Shown here one piece after another: positions 23,243 through 34,609 of a stretch of 64,000 nt of DNA. Numbering within the stretch: position 1 is the stretch's first letter; every line of letters begins with the position of its first letter. Source of the DNA: Onchidella celtica. Taxonomy: Eukaryota > Mollusca > Gastropoda > Systellommatophora > Onchidiidae. The position numbers and the translations under genes were made by a program. The notes under the pieces are model-generated. The model was not told the DNA's origin. It made no database searches and worked only from the letters and a program-made list of their open reading frames with translations. Location: positions 44,486,521 to 44,550,520 of the forward strand of contig OZ007569.1 of assembly GCA_963931925.1 (NCBI GenBank), read 5' to 3'.

Positions 23243-24265
23243 ATGGATTTTATTACATCAATTAATATTTCTGTCTGCTTTGTAGGAATTTTACTGAATG
23301 TCTCCAACATTGTCGTGTTTCTCCGACAAGATTGCAGAACCAACAATGTCACTATGACTTTACTGTCTTTGTCCATCTCTGATTTGTTGGCGTTAGTCTG
23401 GGCTTTTGTTTTTCACTTATTTAGTATTTTTCATACATTGTTTCCGTCAGGTTCTGTGCATTATGAAACTTTTCAGAACTATGTATTTCTCAGAATATGT
23501 TCAATGTTTTTTAACATTTCTACTGTGACTACTGTATTGGTGTCACTAGAGAGATGTCTGTGTGTCATTGCCCCACTTCGTGTGCAATTTCTCTTCTCTG
23601 TACCTCGAACTGCCACCACCTTGATCATCATTTGGATTCTGTGTCTATTAAATTCAGCACCGATATTCGCCTCTTTAAACCTAACAGTGTATTTTGATGA
23701 GAATTTCAACGTTTCTAAAGTGACCGTTGGCATTACAGATTGGACATCTCAAGTAGAAACGGCTCAGAATATCACCAACGTCATCGTGGTACCCACAGTT
23801 GCTGAAATTGTGATTTTTATCAACACTGTTATAATGATTATGGGACTTCAAAAATCCAGTCAGTTTCAAAAATATTCCACATCACGACAGTCCGAAAAGC
23901 AAGAAAAATCTCAGAGTTGGAAAAATGTTTGTATAATGAGTAAAGGGGATACAAAAAAAATAAAGGCTGCAAATTCTACAATGTCGAGAAAATATGTCAG
24001 ACCAATGGCAGTGGTGTGTTCGTTATCTTGTGTGTTCATTGCTTGTAATACGCCAATAATCGTGAGCGTATACATTGGAGTGCTGGTACCTGGGTTTGCT
24101 ATCACTGGCAAACATCGTGATTTGTATTTGATGGCTATGGACATTGCATTCTTACTGAGCACTTTGAATGCCTCTGTCAATTTCTTTGTCTACATTACTT
24201 TAAATAGGAACTACAGGCAAACCTTTCGTTTTCTGTTTATGTTTTTTACTTTGCCCAGATCTTAA
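23243..24265 (+). CDS. Rhodopsin-like (class A) chemosensory-type GPCR, intact
   Basis: A single uninterrupted exon of 340 codons encodes a seven-helix membrane receptor. It is most like the gastropod chemosensory receptor family, which is thought to sense waterborne or food chemicals; no ligand can be inferred. The extracellular N-terminus is only about eight residues and there is no signal peptide. Visible landmarks are N19 in TM1 (GILLNVSNIVVF), D47 in TM2 (SISDLLALVW), E103-R104-C105 at the end of TM3, W in TM4 and ECL2 with an NVS glycosylation sequon. ICL3 is Lys/Ser-rich, TM6 has CNTP and TM7 has NASVNFFVY. There is no Cys at position 3.25 and none in ECL2. I chose the ATG in TGACAAAGATGG because it aligns with all paralogs; the in-frame TTG nine bases upstream is not a credible eukaryotic start. 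Confidence 0.95.
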   Translation: MDFITSINISVCFVGILLNVSNIVVFLRQDCRTNNVTMTLLSLSISDLLALVWAFVFHLFSIFHTLFPSGSVHYETFQNYVFLRICSMFFNISTVTTVLVSLERCLCVIAPLRVQFLFSVPRTATTLIIIWILCLLNSAPIFASLNLTVYFDENFNVSKVTVGITDWTSQVETAQNITNVIVVPTVAEIVIFINTVIMIMGLQKSSQFQKYSTSRQSEKQEKSQSWKNVCIMSKGDTKKIKAANSTMSRKYVRPMAVVCSLSCVFIACNTPIIVSVYIGVLVPGFAITGKHRDLYLMAMDIAFLLSTLNASVNFFVYITLNRNYRQTFRFLFMFFTLPRS

Positions 24266-25070
24266 CGAATTATATGTGAGGGAATACTGCAAACGTTTGC
24301 CAAGACAAGATAAAAGATTACTTAACCATAATTTGCGTTGTATGAAGGCGATTCATTCATGTTGGTTTTTTCTTACCTTCTGTTGATTTTTTAAACTTGT
24401 TGCATTGTCCACACAATATAAATTGTTTCTCCGTGTTGCCACAGCCCAACGCCACAGCCACTGATGGGATGTTTTGGTGAAGACTGCAAATTCAGTGCTT
24501 TCTTTATTGTGGGTGTGTATAGATCAGATGTGTAATGGCAAGAGCTAGTGTTTTTCCTTTTCTGGGAATTGTGTTCGTATTATCTGTCAAGTCAGAGGTT
24601 GTATGGTGCAAGTTGAGTAGTGATGGGTGAGTGTATACAATACGCAGTGACATTCTAAACAAACTGACATGTGGCCGGGCAATATTTAACGTTTTCTTTG
24701 AATTGTGTGTGTGTGTGTGCGAAACCTTAAAGTACCGACATGAACAAGCTAGGTATATATTTACTGGAGGATACAGCATCAGATTAAACATTCATTATTT
24801 GCCTGACAGCAAATACTACAACAAAACGCAATTCCATTTTAAAAACATTCTGCCTTGGGGTGCTCAGAAAGTTCCCGAAACATTGAATTTCCTGCCGCAA
24901 TAAGAAACACGGCGATACACATCAATTCAAAAAAGCACGTGAAAACAGTGCAGCATTTACATGGAATAACTCTCCTGAAAGTTATGTTAGGGCGAACATT
25001 GCACCCAGTGTAAATTTAGGTGAAAAGTGATTACGCTATTATCACATAGGAAGGAATGCTTTTATAATCG
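24266..25070. other. Intergenic, no supported gene
   Basis: Contains a short (GT)n at about 24704-24719. No conserved frame was found. Confidence 0.5.
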
Positions 25071-25073
25071 GTT

Positions 25074-25385
25074 AATGTTAATGATAGGAGTGTCGACTCT
25101 AACATCACATATAGGAAATCCTCATCTGATTCATTAACTTTCATAGATATGACTTAGATCACTGCATTTCTAAAGTTAACGTAAAATATGATAACTATTT
25201 ATTTATTTATCTATTCATGTACTATTTATATATTTATTTATTTATTCATTTATGTATTTATTTATTTATTATTTTATTTACTGTTTGTTTTGTTTTGTCT
25301 TTATTCAGAGCCAAATGTTAACAATCTTTTGTCGGCCCAGGAGGAAGAATGATGTAGTAAGGGGAAACCAATCTTCCCACCTTAT
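25074..25385. repeat. Direct duplicate of about 29218-29530
   Basis: Both copies share TAGGAGTGTCGACTCTA, TCATCTGATTCATTAAC, GATATGACTTAGATCAC, an expanded (TTTA)n tract and GGAAGAATGATGTAGTAAGG. They are about 4.1 kb apart in the same orientation. The second copy continues into known receptor-block flank. Confidence 0.9.
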
Positions 25386-27650
25386 TTCACTTTTTTCGCC
25401 CTACAATATAGAGTGTATCAGCTGTGTGTACTTCAGACATTGTGATCGTCACTCCTGGTAAGAATAAAACACATACATTCTGGAAATGAATTTCACTTAT
25501 TTGATTCCAGCATTCAAATTTGAATTTATGTTTACCCAGAAGAGATTTCACAGAGATGTTAGAGGACATTGAAATAAAAGGGGAATAATACAAAAATTAC
25601 GGTTCTTTAAAAAAAAAAAAAAACACAATTCAAAATTGGACTGGATATAGAATGGACACTACAAAATAACTTTTTAAAAATCCGGATGACGAGTTAATTT
25701 TTGTTTCTTTGTTTGTTTATTTTCTTTGCATTTTGTGCCATTTTTTCAGTACAATCAGGTCAGATGGGAGATAATGTCCAGATTCCTCGTGAGTTAGGAA
25801 TGAGTGTGTGCACATAAAAAAACAACCGAAAAACCGGATTGGGTTTTGCCTGGAGAGTTTCCAAATCTTTACACGTTCACGCCTGGTTTAAGCTCTCCAC
25901 TCACTATGCCGTGCTACTCTTAGATAAGGGGTTAGAAGATGCTGATATCTACGGTAAAAAGGAGTTATGAAAAACTAAGTGAGAAATAGGTTCTCAGACT
26001 GGCTATAATAGCAGTATAAAAACAAAGTGTAAAAGGAGATAAAAAGTAATATTATATCAGAGCAATTCAGACAGGCCCATAATCTTTGGATGCCAGAACC
26101 TGGCCCCAGGGCAGGGGCGAGGCAAGACTGACAGTGTTAGCAAAGATACCAGATTGACAAGATCAGACACTCCCTTCTTCCGACCTCTTAAAATACCGTT
26201 TACATCCGGTCACGGGCACCGCCCACTCTCGGCGCACAGAGCCAGCGCTTCGTAAAATGGATTTGCCTAGAAAGAAAATAAGACACAACACCAATCGCTT
26301 TCGCTTCCAGAGGCAGTTTCGCCGTCAAAATATTTTTTAAAATATGTAGGATGTAATTAATAATGAATTTTTGTATAAAGTGAAGCACAGAAAGGGCGGG
26401 TGAAGGAATGAAACAGAAAGAGAAACAGATTTTTCACGAGATGGCCTAAGTATAGATCTAGTAATGTGCGTGGGGCATCCCCGGCCAGTCTCGTGACAAG
26501 TTATTTTTAGCCGACGGACAGCCCTTGGGACTCGATTGCTAACTGTTTGTACTGCTGTGCGTCTCTGAGGCAACTGTTGATGTGGTTCTCGACGATGGTG
26601 TAGATCTGTTTCGTGAATTTGAAGAAGAAAAGGAAGAGCAGCAAGAACGAGAAGAAGGAAAATACAAGGTTGCCTGTTCGTGGCTCCCACTATTGTTTAC
26701 TTTTTTATTTACATTTGCTGTTGGGACACAGGGCGCGCGATTTACGTCATAAGCGGAAATCCAGCCTCGGTCCCATGTTATTCCAAAAGTATACCAGATC
26801 TATCTTTGGTATGATGGTAAATTAATAAAACAATTGTGACATTGTTACCACATTTAAAAAAGACAAAAAAATAGCCAGAGGTTTCCTGCAATGAACTACT
26901 TTATAGTTACAAAGTAATCGACTTCCAGCAAGGTCTAGGGTGAGAGCTGAACAACGACCAAAACACGGCATATTCTCTATTCAGCTTTGTAAAAAAAATG
27001 CCGTCGTTTACAACTCTCACGCTTACGCCACTAGGTGGCGCTGCCAAACCCGTTTAAGCGAAAACCCCAAGCTGTTTCATCTTGTCATTTCTAGTATCTT
27101 TGGTGTTAGTGTGGCAATGTATGTTTTGTGTGTTTCTCCACCCCGACCCCCCGGATATAAATATGATTATCTCCAAATGATTACCCCATCCATTTTCTAC
27201 TAGAGCTCATTATTTGTGTTGGACATCACCAGTACCATGTTAGCAAAGGCAATGGACACAAAAAAAAAGCCAGAAACATACCGATGACGGTACACGGCCA
27301 TTGGTAAGAAATAATTTAAACAGAATCAGGCAGCTTTAAATCAAGTATCTTTATCAAAACCCAGTCATTTCTTCCACTCCTGACATTCAAACACAAGTCA
27401 ATTGTCCAGCACTTTTTATAAGATAAAACTCTTTGAAAACCTGTCGTCTTCATGTTTCATCAAATTTTTAGATCATCCAGGAGCAACAGAAATCGCCATC
27501 CACAATAACTGGTCTCAACAAGACATCATAGTTAGATGTGTGCCATATTTCACTAGGGTTCTTTACCATGTCACTTTGTGTATGTCTGTTCTTGAATTTT
27601 TTAGTTATGATAATAATTATGTTTATGTAATGATGCGTAAGATGTGTGTA
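25386..27650. other. Intergenic, no supported gene
   Basis: No conserved domain, paired repeat or element terminus was found. The frames at 26337-26690 and 26940-27203 are unsupported. The end (about 27540-27715) resembles a repeat 3' tail that runs into the (TTCA)n duplication. Confidence 0.4.
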
Positions 27651-27660
27651 CCATGTATGT

Positions 27661-28124
27661 GCTCTGAAAATAATGCTCTTGAAAGAAAATTTCCCTCATG
27701 AGATAATAAAATGATTCTTATTTATTTATTCATTCATTCATTCATTCATTCATTCATTCATTCATTCATTCATTCATTCATTCATTCATTCATTCATTCA
27801 TTCATTTCCTAATTTATTTGTCATTTCTTCTGTCTACTCTCACAGGAGCGGTTGTTTCTGCCGATGGTACAAGTTTTATACAGGTAATTTCTTTCATTCT
27901 GCTCTGAAAATAATGCTCTTGAAAGAAAATTTCCCTCATGAGATAATAAAATGATTCTTATTTATTTATTCATTCATTCATTCATTCATTCATTCATTCA
28001 TTCATTCATTCATTCATTCATTCATTCATTTCCTAATTTATTTGTCATTTCTTCTGTCTACTCTCACAGGAGCGGTTGTTTCTGCCGATGGTACAAGTTT
28101 TATACAGGTAATTTCTTTCATTCG
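27661..28124. repeat. Recent tandem duplication, period 240 bp, with internal (TTCA)n
   Basis: 27661-27900 and 27901-28124 are essentially identical except for the number of TTCA units (second copy about 16 bp shorter). Each unit consists of GCTCTGAAAATAATGCTCTT, an AATAAAATG signal, (TTCA)n and a 38-bp segment bounded by CTCTCACAG on the left and GGTAATTT on the right. That last segment looks like a small exon with splice sites. Confidence 0.97.
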
Positions 28125-28314
28125 CCACGCATTTCATTGACTGAGTTGCGCAACAAGGCTCACAAACAAGATGAGCTCAAATTCCTATCCATCTGAATTA
28201 TTTTACTCCTCATTTGTACAAAAGAAAGAAATAGCATTATAAGAAGTAAACACACGATAGTTTTCGGGGGTTTTTTTGTTTGCTTTTAACCACTATTTAT
28301 TACACTAACCACTT

Positions 28315-29076
28315 CTGGAGCAAGTGGGAAAATTCTGCTACCTAGGCTCAACCATCAGTGGTAGCACAGACATAACAACTGAAATAAATGCCAGAATAGG
28401 AAAGGCGGCCACAGCTTTTGGCAAACTCTCAAAAAGGGTGTGGAACAATAGCAAGCTGACCATCAAAACAAAGGTACTCGTGTACCAAACTTGCGTCCTA
28501 AGCACCCTGCTGTATGGCTCAGAGACATGGACCACCTACTCCAAACATGAAAGATCCCTCAACTCCTTCCACCTGCGCTGCCTACGCAAAATTCTCAAGA
28601 TCAAGTGGCAAGACAGGATCTCAAATATCGAAGTTCTGAGCCGAGCCAACATTCCATCAACTCAGGCTCTCCTAGGCAAAAAAAGACTGCGGTGGCTTGG
28701 ACATCTCCACCGTATGGAAAATGATCGCATCCCCAGACAAATTCTCTACGGGGAACTTGCTACTGGCAACCGACCCAGAGGTAGGCCACATCTGCGATTC
28801 AAAGACACTTGCAAGGTCACGATGAAAGCATTCAACATCGACCCCAATGAATGGGAGAACCTTGCAAGTGATCGAAGCAGATGGAGACAAAAATTGCGCA
28901 GTGGCACGCTCGCAATCGACTTCAAGGCAAAAGAAACATACCTGACAAAACGACAGAGGCGGAATGAAAACACTCGCCAAAGTGAACCCAAAAGACTGAC
29001 CTGCAATCACTGCCATCGCACTCTCGGGTCAAACATTGGTAGAATAAGCCACGAGAGAAGCTGTCAGTCAAAGTGA
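28315..29076 (+). mobile_element. 5'-truncated non-LTR retrotransposon (LINE) ORF2 C-terminal fragment
   Basis: The frame opens inside a LINE protein with FCYLGSTISG, the segment that follows the reverse-transcriptase palm in many invertebrate LINEs. It continues through TKVLVYQTCVLSTLLYGSETW and LRWLGHLHRM to a C-terminal CNHC..H..C zinc-finger-like motif, then TGA. The RT active-site motifs and endonuclease lie outside the retained part, so it is dead on arrival. There are no internal stops over about 250 codons, so the copy is fairly young. It interrupts receptor-block flank DNA. Confidence 0.9.
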
Positions 29077-29217
29077 AAGTGAATATTCTAGCTGCTAAGA
29101 CCGTCTGTAAAGACGCTAAAGGCCATATATCTGAAGCAAATTAGACTATTCTGACTCAGTTTCCGCAAATTTTAGTGTCTGACTCATTCGCTTTTTTCAT
29201 GGGCATTTGTGATTTCT

Positions 29218-29530
29218 TGTTAGGAGTGTCGACTCTACCGTCACATATATGGAGATGTTTTAGGAAAACCTCATCTGATTCATTAACGTTTTTAGATATG
29301 ACTTAGATCACGGCTTTTCTAAAGTTATCGTAAAATATGATAACTTTTTATTTATTTATCTATCCATGTACTGTTTATTTATTTATTTATTTATTTAGGC
29401 CTACTGTTTGTTTTGTTTTATATTTACTCAGAGCCAAATTTTAACAATCTTTCGTCGGTCCAAGAGGAAGAATGATGTAGTAAGGGAAACCATTCTTCCC
29501 TCCTTATTGACGAGATATAATTTCACTTTT
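29218..29530. repeat. Direct duplicate of 25074-25385
   Basis: See the partner. This copy is followed by a TTATTGACGAGATATAATTTCAC tail that leads into the next receptor block. Confidence 0.9.
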
Positions 29531-29689
29531 ATGTCCCCTAAACAATTCTGCCCGTAGTTATGACAGTTAATGATGAGCATCAGAAAAAGTCACTGGTGTG
29601 AACACACTATATTATACTGATTTTATGAGCAGTCCATCTCCACCCACAGCCTCATTCCCCCCTTCCTTACACACCATGTGGTTTGAATT

Positions 29690-30250
29690 TTGGCTCAAAA
29701 GAATTTCATGTCTTTGTCCCTTGATATATTTTGTCCGTCTATAGTTCCTGTTCCTCGTGGAATTTGATGCACTCGACATTTTTTTTTTTGCACAACATTT
29801 CAATTGTGGTATTAAATCATCCTTAAAATCTTTTTTTTTTTTAATCTTCACAGTACCCCACGGGTAATAAATGTTACATTTTCTCCGCATCCAAACGAAT
29901 CCAGTCAGTAGTTTGACTTCGGGATTAAGGCACAGAACAACATTCGGTAGTCACTGCTGACCGTGATAGATTTACTTTATTATTTCGGTTTTTGAGAACT
30001 GCGCATAGCGCAGTATTGTTTTGTCTTAAAGGACTCGTTATAGAGCTAAACACAAAATATGAATTTCCACAGTCCATTGTGGCAGTTCGTGTTTTGTCTT
30101 CGTGTGTCTGTGTTAGCCAAAATGTTATTAATGTCATCCACTTCAGTGTCGTCATGGTCAAAATTGTTGCTGTTCAATCCCTGCTGCCTTCAGCAATCCG
30201 AAGACAGTTTAGAATAACACTCTTTGTTTGCTGATGAATGCAAATGGGCA
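29690..30250 (-). pseudogene. Decayed coding-like segment of unknown family, copy 2 of 3
   Basis: The minus strand retains an NVVLCLNPEVKLLTGFVWM-like stretch (around 29880-29950), KKMSSASNSTRNRN (around 29760) and ANKECYSKL (around 30200). All are in the same order as in the copies at 15748-16794 and 38110-38640. Frames change between pieces. Family unknown. It lies just upstream of the receptor pseudogene at 30408. Confidence 0.35.
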
Positions 30251-30407
30251 CATTGGTTTTGTTATGACAGTGTTTTACTGCTCCCAGGGAGAATGCACAT
30301 TAAACACAAAAGTTAGTGCATCAAACATCGAGCACGCCCGACCTCGACGCACCATTACCGAAGTTGCTGCTCCCGGTTGTTTATGACCCACAGTCATGCT
30401 GTGAACG

Positions 30408-31890
30408 TGCTCTTTTGACTAACCCTCAAGTCCTGTACATTATGTAGCATTTCAGAATTATGTTCTGGCTAGGATGAGTTCAATGTTTTTTCACGTCTCC
30501 ATTGTGACTACCATATTGGTGTCACTGGAAAGATGTTTGTGTGTCATGTCACGATCACGTGCGTGAAGATGGTCACGACCACGTGTGTGATGAGTACCTA
30601 ACTTATTTACCTTTCAAACCCAACTAACAAGCCAAGCAAGCAGACCAGCGATCAACGGACACATGGAATGAGATTTAAATTAAACGATATTTAATTCTAA
30701 ATGCATGACAAAACTTATGTCAAAACATTCAACTCATGATAATCACATACATAATCACAAAAACAGAGATATTTGAAATTCACTCTTGGGGATCATGGCT
30801 ATTCTCTACTTCCGATTCACATCTAGATCTAACCCCTCTGTCCATAAACTTAATTACGTATACTTAATAGTCTCTGTCAACAGCTGCCCTCCTCGTTGAT
30901 GCAGTTTCACGTCTCCAGAGTTCACACGATCCTTTCTAGATCTCTAACTTCGACGACAAAAGGGGAAACAGACGCCCCTGGCTTCACACAAATAAGAACA
31001 CACAGTTCACACCCGCCATCGTAGATTACTAGCTCCTTGAGGGGTTCTCATCATCCCGTCCTCAGGACTCTTCACTTCTGCAAACACATAGCACACCGGC
31101 GGTTCACACCCGCCATCGTAAATCACGAGCTCCTGAAGGGTTCCCATCCTATCATCAGGACTCCTCAACTTCTGGTCCCCATGGCACGACCTTCCACTTG
31201 TCGCCCGGACCGATAAATTCTTCTTATTGGGAAATAAATGTGAACATCATGGATCCCTCACACACCTAACACTTCTGGTCCCCACTGGCACGACCTTCCA
31301 CTTGTCGCCCGGACCGATAAATTCTGCCTCTTCTTCTGGGACTGAATAATTTTGGGAACCTCGTGTGTCGAGCTTCTCCTCTATTTATACTCCCGAGGTT
31401 TTTGCACACGCGACTAGTTTAAAGCGAGTCGTGTGTATCTATTCACGCTCGTCAACAATGTTAAAAACCGTGTTTTCCCCTGCTAAGCTCACCCCCCTAG
31501 ACTCGTGGCGCACAAGGCCACCGAGCTTCCTCGTGATAGTAATTTTTCGTGCTGGACAACAACTTTAAAACTCCCCTTCTCCCCTACTAAGTTTACCCCC
31601 TCTATACTCGTGGCGTACAAGGTCATCAACCTTAATCGTGACAGTCATCACTCCACTTCGTGTGCATATTTCTCTTTTCTGTATCTCGAACACGCCTCTC
31701 TCTGATCATTATTTGGCTTCTCTGTATCTCAAGTTCTGTACCGATATTGGCCTCTTTAAAACTGACGGCGTATTTTGATGAGAATTTCAACGTTACTAAA
31801 GTGACCCTTGACGTTGCAGAATGGAGACCTCGGGTAGAAATGGTTCAGAATATCAGCAACATCCTTCTGCTGAACACAATTGCTGAAGTT
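30408..31890 (+). pseudogene. 7TM chemosensory-type receptor pseudogene, split by an LTR insertion and truncated
   Basis: The left piece (30408-30546) covers the loop before TM3 and TM3 up to LERCLC. The right piece (31644-31890) resumes at ITPLRV and covers ICL2, TM4, ECL2 (YFDENFNVTK) and the start of TM5, ending at IAEV. A 1.1-kb LTR-like element with a GTCA target duplication sits between them. TM1-TM2, TM6 and TM7 are missing, and an extra base near 31671 shifts the frame. Sequence after 31890 is unrelated. The closest intact copy by eye is the receptor at 33608. Confidence 0.92.
30547..31643. mobile_element. Probable solo LTR (about 1.1 kb) inside a receptor pseudogene
   Basis: The element begins TGTCACGAT and ends ATCGTGACA, giving the TG...CA ends and perfect 9-bp inverted termini of an LTR. 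It is flanked by GTCA on both sides (30543-30546 and 31644-31647), and the interrupted receptor sequence is continuous when it is removed. It encodes nothing. It contains internal duplications: TTCACACCCGCCATCGTA near 31005 and 31102, and GGACCGATAAATTC near 31207 and 31311. A CTATTTATAC TATA-like word occurs at 31381. A DNA transposon with short TIRs is the alternative. Confidence 0.8.
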
Positions 31891-32810
31891 TGTTTTCCTT
31901 TTAATTTTGCCCTGGCAGCTGCCTGTTCGGCCTGCTCTTCTCGATTCTAAACTGCCAAGGTGTCTTTAACGCGCGCAATGTGCACACCGACCCTTCGATT
32001 TTTTTTGTCCTTATCCGAGAAGTCTAGGTGCTCGATCTTACCTACCAAAGGACCGTGGACATGAAAATATGAGAAAATAATTATCCCGAAATTCTAACAT
32101 GCCTGCATCGACCTGGAATCGAAACCGGTACCTTCGGCATGAGTGACGAGCACCTTGCCTCCACACCACCGTGTCCCAATGTTGGAATTGCGGAATTGTA
32201 AGTGCAGAAAAAGCGTCCGGAACGTTACAGTTTTCCTTTTTTATTTAAAGGTACTTGATATGAACTGCTACATTTCCGTAATCATTGTTCTTTTTACGAC
32301 TATCAGGTTACCTCCTTTTCGGAGGCTTACCTCCCTTTTCATTACAATGTTGCCTTGCGAGTGAACGTTCGACCCCTCGGCGGAGGAAAAAAATCAACCC
32401 CAATGCATACCAAGAGAAAATATCCCTGAAAAGTCAATAAAAGTCTTTTGAACTTGTCCGTCGTGTAATTTCCATCAAATTGGCATTGTTCATTTTGATG
32501 TTTTGAGGGAAATAAATATTTTAAGTAGAAAAAACAACAACCAGAAATCTATCATTTCAAATATTCTCATTGTTAAACTACATTTTCTGCCACCATGGAA
32601 ATCATTCAACGGTGGGATATCTATTAGTGACATGCATATTTTCATAATTCTTTTGGTTTAATCTCCACTTTATTAACATAATTACAGATCTCAACTCCAA
32701 GTGCTTCTCCAATTTCAGCATTGATATTTCCTTACATATCTGGGTCGGTCTGTCCTTCGTTCCTGGATCAATATATTGATAAGGCTCTAATTTTGCTGGT
32801 GTTTCCTGCC
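31891..32810. other. Intergenic, no supported gene
   Basis: Unrelated to the receptor. It includes a short direct repeat of TACCTCC..TTTTC near 32310-32340. The end (about 32680-32800) matches flank segments near 22180 and 40850 (ACAGATCTCAACTCCA, TGGATC.ATAT). Confidence 0.45.
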
Positions 32811-32814
32811 TAAT

Positions 32815-33607
32815 TATACACTTCGTAATATTAGAATAAAACTGGCACAACAATTGGTCTGTAATTAATTTTACATTAAACAAACTTTGAGGTGGTACTC
32901 TGAATAAAAGATCTCTCTCCAGACAGTTTAATTTTCTTCCTAATTTACTAAATCTACCTTTGGCTGTAGACAAAGGTCTTTGTATCAAAGGGCCTAATTG
33001 AACGTTTGGCATAGTCAGAACAGATCGGACAGAATATATTTCTTATCACTGGCTCATCTTAAAAAGAAAGTCATTTCAAAATTATTTTTGTTTCAAGTAA
33101 ACATCTTTTAATGTTCCTGTAAGAACCAGTAGATGTAAGCTATCACAGTTAAAATGTAAGGAAGGAATGGTAAAATAACAACCCGATTCCCAACTGTCAA
33201 AGAACTCTGATTTTAGACGCCAGGGACAACGACAACATTGCGATACACAATCAGATCGATGAAATGCTGTACAATGTTAATGACACATGCAGTGCACCCT
33301 GTGATCAAGGAATAAGATTGTACGTGTTACAAAACACTAATCATAATTAAAAACTCAAATTTACGTATTTATCGTGACCTTGTCGACATAAATAATTGTT
33401 ACGTCTGTTTTGCCATAAATGATATTACTAAGTCACGAATGCAATAAATGAATATCGAAATACATATTGATAAGCTGGTGTATTTCTTCAGTGTTGAGTT
33501 TCCTACCTTCTTGGTTATTTCCTTTCAAATTTCGCATTTTCGAAACGACAGAGGAACTGTTCTGCTATTAGAAAGTGGTATGAGGCGAACAAGGCGTTCT
33601 AACAAAG
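32815..33607 (+). promoter_or_regulatory. Conserved receptor upstream block (promoter/5' UTR candidate)
   Basis: Shares GAATAAAAGATCTCTCTCCA-type, GACGCCAGGGACAACGACAAC-type and GCACCCTGTGATCAAGGA-type segments with the blocks at 6280-7154 and 41285-41913. It ends in AACAAAGATGGAT at the start codon. Confidence 0.4.
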
Positions 33608-34609
33608 ATGGATATCATCCAATCAATTAATATATCTGTCTGTTTTATGGGGACTTTACTCAACGTCTCCAATATTGTTGTGTTTTTCAGTCAAGATTAC
33701 AAAACCAACAACGTCACATTGACTTTACTTTCTTTGTCTATTTCTGATTTCTTGGTGTTAGTCTGGGCATTGATTTTTTACGTATTTAACATATTCCGTG
33801 TGCTATTACCCTCAAGTCCTGTACATTATGAAGCATTTCAGAATTATGTTTTGGCTAGGATAAGTTCAATGTTTTTTCACGTGTCCACTGTTACTACCAT
33901 ATTGGTGTCACTGGAAAGATGTCTGTGTGTTATCATTCCACTTCGTGTGCAATTTCTCTTTTCCGTACATCGAACACGCCTCGCTTTGATCGTTATTTGG
34001 CTTCTCTGTAGCTTAAGTTCTCTACCCATATTGGCCTCTTTAAGACTGACGACGTATTTTGATGAGAATTTCAACGTTACTAGAGCGACTGTTGGTGCTG
34101 CTAAGTGGAGACCTCAAGTGGAAATGGTTCAAAATATCACTAACATCATCGTGTTGCCCACAGTTGCTGAAGTTGTGATTTTTTTTAACACTGTTGTGAT
34201 GATTATGGGACTTCGAAAATCTAGTCATTTTCAAAAACATTCCAACTCTCACCAATCTAAAAAACATAAAAAGTCTCAAAGCTGGAAAAAAATGTCTGCA
34301 TCGAGTAACAACACGAGAAAAATAAGGGAGAAAAAGTCTACAATGTCAAGGAAATATGTCAGACCTATTGCGGTTGTGTGTTCGGTATCTTCTGTATTCA
34401 TTGTGTGTAACACCCCAACAATTGTAGGTGTGTACATCAGAGAACTAGTACCTGGGTTTGACATCAATGGCACATACCGTAACCTGTATCTTATGGCGTT
34501 AGACATTTCATTCTTACTGAGTGCTTTGAATGCCTCTGTCAATTTCTTTGTCTACATTACTTTGAACAGAAACTACAGGGAAACATTTCGTAGCCTTTTT
34601 TCTACATAG
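33608..34609 (+). CDS. Rhodopsin-like (class A) chemosensory-type GPCR, intact
   Basis: A single exon of 333 codons, the shortest intact copy. TM1 carries LLNVSNIVVF, ICL1 KTNNVT, TM2 SISDFLVLVW, TM3 ends in LERC, ECL2 has YFDENFNVTR, TM6 CNTP and TM7 NASVNFFVY. ICL3 is strongly basic (KKHKKSQSWKK). Like its paralogs it has no TM3-ECL2 cysteine pair. A poly(A)-signal word AATAAA occurs at 34635-34640, 26 bases after the stop. It differs from its neighbours mainly in TM3-TM5 and ICL3, while TM1-TM2 are nearly identical. Chemosensory function is inferred from family resemblance. The adjacent pseudogene at 30408-31890 looks like its nearest relative, so the pair probably arose by a local duplication. 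Confidence 0.95.
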   Translation: MDIIQSINISVCFMGTLLNVSNIVVFFSQDYKTNNVTLTLLSLSISDFLVLVWALIFYVFNIFRVLLPSSPVHYEAFQNYVLARISSMFFHVSTVTTILVSLERCLCVIIPLRVQFLFSVHRTRLALIVIWLLCSLSSLPILASLRLTTYFDENFNVTRATVGAAKWRPQVEMVQNITNIIVLPTVAEVVIFFNTVVMIMGLRKSSHFQKHSNSHQSKKHKKSQSWKKMSASSNNTRKIREKKSTMSRKYVRPIAVVCSVSSVFIVCNTPTIVGVYIRELVPGFDINGTYRNLYLMALDISFLLSALNASVNFFVYITLNRNYRETFRSLFST

